64,000 nucleotides of DNA, from assembly GCA_009760855.2 (NCBI GenBank), contig WPIO01000065.1, forward strand, positions 1,450,001 to 1,514,000. Direction: 5' to 3'. Below, in pieces: positions 59,523 to 64,000 of this stretch. Below the pieces are notes generated by a model. That model was not told the DNA's origin. It was given only the letters and a program-made list of their open reading frames with translations, and made no database searches. A program made the position numbers and the translations under genes. How positions within the stretch are numbered: position 1 is the stretch's first letter; each line of letters opens with the position of its first letter. The stretch is from Cristatella mucedo (lineage: Eukaryota > Bryozoa > Phylactolaemata > Cristatellidae).

Positions 59523-62500
59523 GCACACACACTGGTACATAGATGCATAGACACAGGTACATGCGCATAGATGTGTACATGCACGTTCGCACTCAGGAAC
59601 ACACACACACACACACAGGTACACACAAATGGGCATACCCTTCCACTACCAAACACATGTTCAGTTAGCAACTAAAAACAGGAGAGAGGTATTATTAATC
59701 AACTTATTTTATGTTGGATGCATGTCCCATATATACATACATACATGTACGTTCGTTAATAGAAGTAATTGCTGATTCGCTAGCCACTTCTGACCGAAGA
59801 GGGAAGAGCCCACTCAATTGGCACATATAAAAATTCGAATAAAAAATGCACTCGCATAGTTGAAATGGAAAAATAAATTGAAACCATATAATTTTAGAGT
59901 ATGGTCACACGTCCCATGAACGGAAGAAGTTACTGCTCATTCATCAGCTTGCACTGAACAATGGGAAGAAAGCCCGAATAAATATATATAAATGCGAATG
60001 ACACTATATCCATAACAGTAGTTCAGATTAAATTTCATTGGAACAAGACCAAAAGTGAGAATATACCAAATGAGTGTCAGTACCAGACATCATACCAACA
60101 CTTTCCTAAGCAAAGTTGGAGTTTCGATAGTTTTTCACATGTACGGGGCTAGCAATGAAGTGTTTTTGCAAAGCACCCTGTAAGAGCTATGCCAGATCTG
60201 TCTATGCACTTCAGACGGGGATGGGAGGAGCCAAGGAGACGAAACCGGTGCAAACGTGGGAGAGAGAGTCTGCGCTGCGGTCGTACCTCGTTGCACAGCT
60301 GTCGCGCTGCCTCCTCCTTCAACGAGCCGACTAGCTGCCGGAGCCGCACTATCTCGGCCTCTCGCTCGGCTAGCTTGGCCTCGGCCTCGTTGCGCTTGTG
60401 GCTCACCTCCTCCTCCCGCCGCCAGAGGCGCTGCGATTGGCTGCGCTCGAGCTCGCACTCGGCACGCAGTCGCTCCAGCATTACCTGCAAACGCAACGCT
60501 GCCTTAGACTGCCTCGGTTTAAAGATGCGAGCCTGCATATCTGGCAACGGAGGAAATCGGTGCTGCAAGCAGGAGCATTTGCTCAAGGAGACTATTAAGA
60601 CCAGAATAACATAAAAGGGCTCATTAGCGAGTGACAGTGACATCGAGCTTGAATCGCAATCGCTATTGCTTCTCTGCTGCGTCCTCTTGATCGCTGCAGA
60701 GTTCGGCAAATAAGAACCAATACGCTGGGCCAACAAACTCCAGGGCGCGGTGACACGGTGGTAACATTCAAAGGCTGTGAACCCAGATGCCGTACACTAG
60801 AAATTGCTCAGGACATGATTTTGCCATGCATTTGGCAATATACGACAGCCAGATGGTGCGATCAGACAAAATGACAATCCACGGTAGCCGATAGTAGAAA
60901 ATGCCACACTGGTCGACAAACTCTGCTGCCAACAACTTAATAAAACGAATCTCTCAATAGCTGATGCTGGAAGGGAAAAAACTCCTTTTTGTTTTGCGAA
61001 TGTTCACTGTAAAGTAGACCAGGGAATCTGCATGGTGTCATGCTCCGAGATTATGGCTTACCTTTCAAGCATATCTGACCTGTACTTTGGCGGCCCTGCT
61101 TAATATATAGATAGGCGCGTTGCAAAAAGTGACCCGCCTTCAAAAAATTTGCCATTATTTTACATACTCATTGTATTTTATTAAACAGGAGATTAAATGG
61201 CACAGTCTTTCAAAGCATTGCCAAGGACCAAGCCAGGTGGCATGCAGCTGACCGGTGATGCGCTCGATCTGAGGATTTGCGTTGTTGTACCTGTCAGCTA
61301 ACATAAAATGGCCCAGTTTCAAATAAAAACTCTTAGCTCGTCGTCGGTTACTTTTAGGGTCTCACGGGAGGGGGGTAGGGTCAGAGACTTAAGGCTGATC
61401 AGAAGCGTATTATACCTCTCATGGAAAATGTGTGGCTCCCCTGCTGTGACTCTCCTGTTACATGTACTGCTGAGTAATGGGTTTAAAATGCAAATTTCAA
61501 GTGTTAAAAAATGCAGACATGCTAACAGCATGAAAGATAGATTCATGCAGAATATGGTAGTGACTGAGCAACAGGTGCGCAAGCCACTGAAGTAAGCCTT
61601 CGACCAGGGTATACAGCCTTCAAAAGCATATAGAAATCTAGTCAGGTCGGCTGAGACGTCGAAGTTAAAGCCAGAGGGCTACCGACACCAAATTGGGTTT
61701 GGTCCAGTCGACTAACTGGATCAAAAATAGCCTTTGGTTCAGTCCTGCACTGGACTGTTGAAAGCAGACCCTGCCCTGATTCTACTGCAACTATGGTCAC
61801 TCATGAAGACTAACTTTTCAAAAGCCTAGCGGTCAATGGATGTCTGCAAAATGAAAGCCGACGTATACTTCAATGAAGTGCTCGTGTTACTGAAAAGTCT
61901 TACGAATGTTCCAAGCTGTGTCCATATCTTGCAGTTTCAATGTATTCTTCGTGCTTACATTTGCTCAGATTATTTGGTATTTCGAATGGGATTGACGATT
62001 CCCGGCATAAGCAGGGATCTGTTGCCTGCACAACAGAATGTGTCGGGAATATTGCCGTGGAAGCTGGAGATCCTGTCATGACACCAATAAGCTTATACCG
62101 GCACTTAGCTCAACAATAACATGACTTACCTTTGCTTGTTGTTAGCTTCAACAAGTCTAAAATCATGATCTATTCATCCGATATACCTGCGAGCCTTCAT
62201 CAATAGTGATCCAGAATTCAAATCCTACTGGTAGTAGGTTTTTTGCTGATCAATCGACACTCTAACATGGGGGTATCTGCACTGTCAATAAGGCAGTTGA
62301 AGCAAGGTAAGAACCAGAAATTTCATCATCGTGGTACAAGTTTGTGCAATGCATTCGAGCCTGACGTTTGGGACTGATTAAAAGCAGGGTAAGCAAATGA
62401 TAAATGGCTCCTCGCTTTTGTCGGTCAAACCCAGGAATTCGGCACTGGCAGAACTGCACCTAGTTGCTGAAGGCAGCCCAACCACCCAACAAACCAATTT

Positions 62501-63411
62501 GCCAGCACACTAAAAGTATCCTTTATACTAGAGGCAAAGACTCACATAAACGCAAAGTTTCGTTACAAGCTTCAAATAAACACTTTGAAAATAATATTGT
62601 CAGCGACTTTTACTAGCTCCTATCTTCTCATCGGTAGTATGCCCCTGCACCAAGTGTCCTTAAATCAATAAAAATCATTATGCATATGTGACCATTGCGT
62701 AAACTGTCTGGAGCAACGTTGATAAGCATATCGACAACTAAGCACTTGAACAAACGATTCCATGAGCCTGTTTCTCAGAACGAAGATAAGCTATGTGACT
62801 GTTTTTCGGCAGCAATAGCAAACACGGATCAGAATGATGACAAAAATACAAACTCATTTTATAAGCGATACAACTAGCATAGCTTCCCAGAAGGTATGAA
62901 ATAGGGATTTAATGAAAAGTGTGTCTACAGTGATCCCGACCTCAAGAAAAAAAGACACAAAATATACCGACTCAAATCATTCGACGAAAAAGGTATTTAG
63001 CAACTGGTATCAGTGCCTCAGAGAAAGACCAACGTATTGAGTTGCCATAATCATAGGTTACCTCATAGGTATCGATCCGCTTCTGAAACATGGCAGCTTG
63101 ATGACTTGCCTCATCCAAGTGCGCTGCAGCGAGGGCTGCAGCACGATGTGCATCATCGGCCATTTGTTTCAGCTCCATGTCCTGTGCAATAATTAAGATG
63201 TATCATGTTGCATAATCATACTGGTAGCAAGGATTAACACTACTTGACCAGGTGTTGCCAACCAAACTTGCTAGACTTCCACAAAAATCGAGTCACCTTG
63301 CTGCTGATCAACCTTTTCTCATCCTGGAGCTCAGCTTTGAGTACAGAAATCTTACTCTCGAGCTCCTTGACATGTTCAACATTTGCTTTTGCATGCTGAT
63401 CCAACTGCTCC
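45583..63411 (-). CDS. Unidentified coiled-coil protein, at least 11 exons
   Basis: Minus-strand gene, 5' end beyond 64,000 and 3' end unresolved. Exons in transcription order: 63297-63411, 63062-63181, 60287-60484, 58440-59138, 56599-56827, 54768-54833, 53206-53318, 52240-52497, 50268-50396, 48192-48340, 45583-45670. Every junction is GT-AG and phase-matched. The 2,164 coding bases give about 721 residues without a stop. The protein is rich in Glu, Gln, Ala, Leu and Arg with heptad-like spacing, especially in the 233-codon exon, which indicates a long coiled coil. Its C-terminal exons shift to shorter Ala/Ser-rich helices. No catalytic motif, signal peptide or membrane segment is seen. I do not recognise the family. 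It runs convergently towards TAF1. Confidence 0.85.
45671..48191. other. Intron of the coiled-coil gene
   Basis: Contains an antisense LINE tail with a nested sense tail piece (46490-46700). The rest (45671-46490, 46700-48191) shows no recognised feature. Confidence 0.65.
46490..46700 (-). mobile_element. LINE 3' tail, antisense, with sense tail inside
   Basis: Antisense tail gcatcgtgagagaactaaat.ctcttcctgggcac at 46501-46540. A short sense LINE 3' end (gttctctgagggcgctttat, TTATTATTATTATTA) lies inside it at 46612-46655, followed by more antisense 3' UTR (ggacgattcacacagac). Confidence 0.7.
48192..48340 (-). CDS. Coiled-coil gene exon (Ala-rich helices)
   Basis: Encodes [20 protein letters not shown] then [20 protein letters not shown] and PALVTAS. 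The acceptor is cttgccgccag and the donor AGCAG|gtaggc. It is phase 0 at the start and phase 2 at the end. The short Ala-rich helices contrast with the long heptads upstream. Confidence 0.85.
48341..50267. other. Intron with an antisense LINE
   Basis: An antisense LINE occupies about 49085-50130. The block 48341-49085 has nothing I can name. Confidence 0.75.
49085..50130 (-). mobile_element. LINE (CR1/L2-like), antisense, about 1 kb
   Basis: Antisense coding remnants in several frames: [20 protein letters not shown] (near 50040), [14 protein letters not shown] (49900), [14 protein letters not shown] (49690), then the HWLP-region equivalent and the C-terminus ([13 protein letters not shown]). 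It is truncated just downstream of the RT YADD position and frameshifted. Confidence 0.85.
50268..50396 (-). CDS. Coiled-coil gene exon (Ser/Thr-rich)
   Basis: 43 codons: [20 protein letters not shown] then [20 protein letters not shown] and CTE. It has strong splice sites (gctttttgcag acceptor, GAG|gtaatg donor) and is phase 0 at both ends, fitting between the 52240 and 48340 exons. Confidence 0.78.
50397..52239. other. Intron, nothing recognised
   Basis: AT-rich unique sequence. No LINE or SINE remnant, exon or structured RNA that I can support. Confidence 0.6.
52240..52497 (-). CDS. Coiled-coil gene exon ([14 protein letters not shown])
   Basis: 86 codons of clear coiled coil: [60 protein letters not shown] and [11 protein letters not shown]. 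The acceptor is tgccatggcag and the donor AAA|gtaggt. It is phase 0 at both ends. Confidence 0.9.
53206..53318 (-). CDS. Coiled-coil gene exon ([16 protein letters not shown])
   Basis: Encodes [20 protein letters not shown] then [18 protein letters not shown]. The acceptor is ctgtgattccag and the donor AAG|gtaatt. It needs one base from the previous exon and ends in phase 0; the exon ending at 54768 supplies that base. Confidence 0.87.
53338..53448 (-). CDS. Candidate alternative exon segment
   Basis: Reads [20 protein letters not shown] then [15 protein letters not shown] between an acceptor (tttaaatgcag) and a GT, and is exactly 111 bases. It lies only 19 bases upstream of the exon at 53318, too close for a normal intron. 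It may be an alternative 3' splice-site extension carrying a frameshift, or chance. Confidence 0.35.
53605..54352 (+). mobile_element. Tc1/mariner-like DNA transposon, decayed 3' half
   Basis: Translation in shifting frames shows [20 protein letters not shown] and [20 protein letters not shown], the typical C-terminal Tc1-like transposase blocks. The element ends near 54340-54352 in cttttggagggcagtgta, the reverse complement of a Tc1-type terminal repeat. The 5' half is lost, and an internal stop and frameshifts make it inactive. Confidence 0.85.
54768..54833 (-). CDS. Coiled-coil gene exon ([16 protein letters not shown])
   Basis: A 66-base exon: [22 protein letters not shown]. The acceptor is tcgattgcag and the donor aagg|gtaata. 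The phase is 1 on both sides, joining the exons at 56599 and 53318 in frame. Confidence 0.8.
55265..55850 (-). mobile_element. LINE (CR1/L2-like) internal fragment, antisense
   Basis: The antisense frame gives [20 protein letters not shown] then [17 protein letters not shown]. Near 55290-55420 are remnants of the [20 protein letters not shown] region, so it covers the endonuclease-RT linker and RT start. A second short copy of the ECIPAMT stretch occurs at about 55798-55830. Confidence 0.83.
56335..56470 (-). mobile_element. SINE, antisense (B-like)
   Basis: Antisense body agccttcacggctagcacca, ccactgcaggactcgaaccc (box B complement) and cagcttacacctgggctaag. The copy is diverged and ends within 130 bases of a coding exon of the minus-strand gene. 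Confidence 0.62.
56599..56827 (-). CDS. Coiled-coil gene exon ([18 protein letters not shown])
   Basis: Encodes [60 protein letters not shown] and [11 protein letters not shown]. Strong heptad pattern. The acceptor is tgcttatag and the donor accg|gtgagc. It starts in phase 0 and ends in phase 1. Confidence 0.92.
57335..57440 (-). mobile_element. LINE 3' tail, antisense
   Basis: (TAA)n-type run, tagtgccctctgagaactgg.atctctttctaagcactttac and a few bases of 3' UTR. Only the extreme 3' end is present. Confidence 0.75.
57807..57890. repeat. (AT)n then (AC)n microsatellite
   Basis: About 64 bases of pure AT dinucleotides followed by a short acac run. Confidence 0.95.
58440..59138 (-). CDS. Coiled-coil gene, large 233-codon exon
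   Basis: One uninterrupted coiled-coil exon, phase 0 at both ends. Sample segments are [40 protein letters not shown] and [20 protein letters not shown]. It has very high Ala/Glu/Arg/Leu content and no prolines, so it is predicted as one continuous helix. It is GC-rich compared with the flanking introns. The acceptor is gcctctttccag and the donor AAG|gtgagc. Confidence 0.94.
59417..59625. repeat. (CA)n microsatellite cluster
   Basis: A long CA run (about 59432-59530) with cgt interruptions, then further aca words to 59625. The antisense frames are Cys/Val runs. Confidence 0.93.
60287..60484 (-). CDS. Coiled-coil gene exon ([17 protein letters not shown])
   Basis: 66 codons: [40 protein letters not shown] and [23 protein letters not shown]. 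The acceptor is gcgtttgcag and the donor GAG|gtacga. It is phase 0 at both ends. Confidence 0.93.
60485..63061. other. Intron of the coiled-coil gene (2.6 kb)
   Basis: No repeat or exon that I can support. AT-rich unique sequence. The flanking exons join directly in phase 0. Confidence 0.65.
63062..63181 (-). CDS. Coiled-coil gene exon ([18 protein letters not shown])
   Basis: 40 codons: [40 protein letters not shown]. The acceptor is attgcacag and the donor GAG|gtaacc. It is phase 0 at both ends. Confidence 0.92.
63297..63411 (-). CDS. Coiled-coil gene exon (most 5' in window)
   Basis: Encodes [20 protein letters not shown] then [18 protein letters not shown]. The acceptor is gcgtttatag and the donor AAG|gtgact. 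It starts with one base completing a codon, so an earlier exon lies beyond this point, probably beyond 64,000. Confidence 0.9.
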
Positions 63412-64000
63412 CTATAAACGCCAAACCAAGTAGAAGACTGTGACCAAAATCCAGAATTCAATCTGTGCGCATACTGCATCGTAATCAGAACTCTTCGGTC
63501 TATGAAACTAATTAACATCTCGCCGGACTGGCCTCTTAAAGACAAAGGCATTCTTAATGACAAAAGCTGTCTATGATTTGGATGATCGAATAATAAAAAG
63601 CTGTATGTGAGCACAAAGTCAGCCACAGAGCAGAAGCTGCACTTAACTGCCTATGGTGGAGCGAACAAGAAAGGCAATTAAGCACTTAAAAAAAGATAAA
63701 TAGGATTGGTCACATGACTAGATCAACATCATGCATTATATAAGATTTACAATATTTTCATAAGTAAGAGTTTAAAAAGTTGAAAGCCTGCTGAGTGACA
63801 AAACCAATCACAAGTAATGAGGATGACAGCTAACGACAAGAATAGCCCTGAGCACATATGTTGCATGAAACGGCTGAAACTGCTACTGCAACGCAGCAAA
63901 ATACAGGTGGCCCCAGCAGTGCAAGCTCGTCTTGGTTTGTAAGTACCAAAAAACGTGATACTGTTGGCTTGTGAGCAGCAACTGATGCACACGGACAATT
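63412..64000. other. Right-edge intron sequence
   Basis: No exon or repeat recognised. It lies within the minus-strand coiled-coil gene because the exon at 63411 begins mid-codon. Confidence 0.6.

Overview
This is a metazoan nuclear genome window. Genes are split into many short exons with GT-AG introns of about 0.1-6.7 kb, and the non-coding DNA is full of retroposons and microsatellites. The species cannot be named from the sequence. The transposon set (a CR1/L2-like LINE, tRNA-derived SINEs, a Tc1-like relic) and the strong but not vertebrate-level protein similarity suggest an invertebrate.

The left half (about 1.4-34.9 kb, + strand) is one gene: TAF1, the largest subunit of the general transcription factor TFIID. 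I traced 26 phase-compatible exons from the N-terminal third through the DUF3591 core, winged-helix region, zinc knuckle, two bromodomains and the acidic tail, ending at a TAA at 34857-34859. They total about 5.29 kb, or 1,764 codons including the stop. The first one or more exons (TBP-binding N-terminus) lie left of position 1384 or outside the window. One splice junction (22.4-22.6 kb) is unresolved.

TAF1 introns hold most of the repeats. The main one is a LINE with an intact 900-codon endonuclease/reverse-transcriptase ORF (17.67-20.38 kb), in the same orientation as TAF1. There are also several degraded LINE pieces, two tRNA-SINE families (called A and B here), a 21-bp palindromic minisatellite, long (CT)n and (CTG)n tracts just upstream of splice acceptors, and two strong inverted repeats.

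The middle (about 34.9-45.5 kb) is mostly intergenic: LINE and SINE fragments, a cluster of SINE heads at 41.7-42.3 kb, a GC-richer unassigned block at 38.2-40.4 kb, and two weak candidate exons.

The right part (45.6-63.4 kb, - strand) is a second multi-exon gene, convergent with TAF1, encoding a long coiled-coil protein I cannot assign to a family. Eleven exons keep a consistent reading phase over about 2.16 kb of coding sequence. Its 5' end lies beyond 64,000 and its 3' end is unresolved. Its introns carry antisense LINE copies and a Tc1/mariner relic.

The two genes have no evident functional link. TAF1 acts in Pol II initiation; the second gene looks structural (scaffold, centrosome, Golgi or cytoskeleton type) from its composition only.
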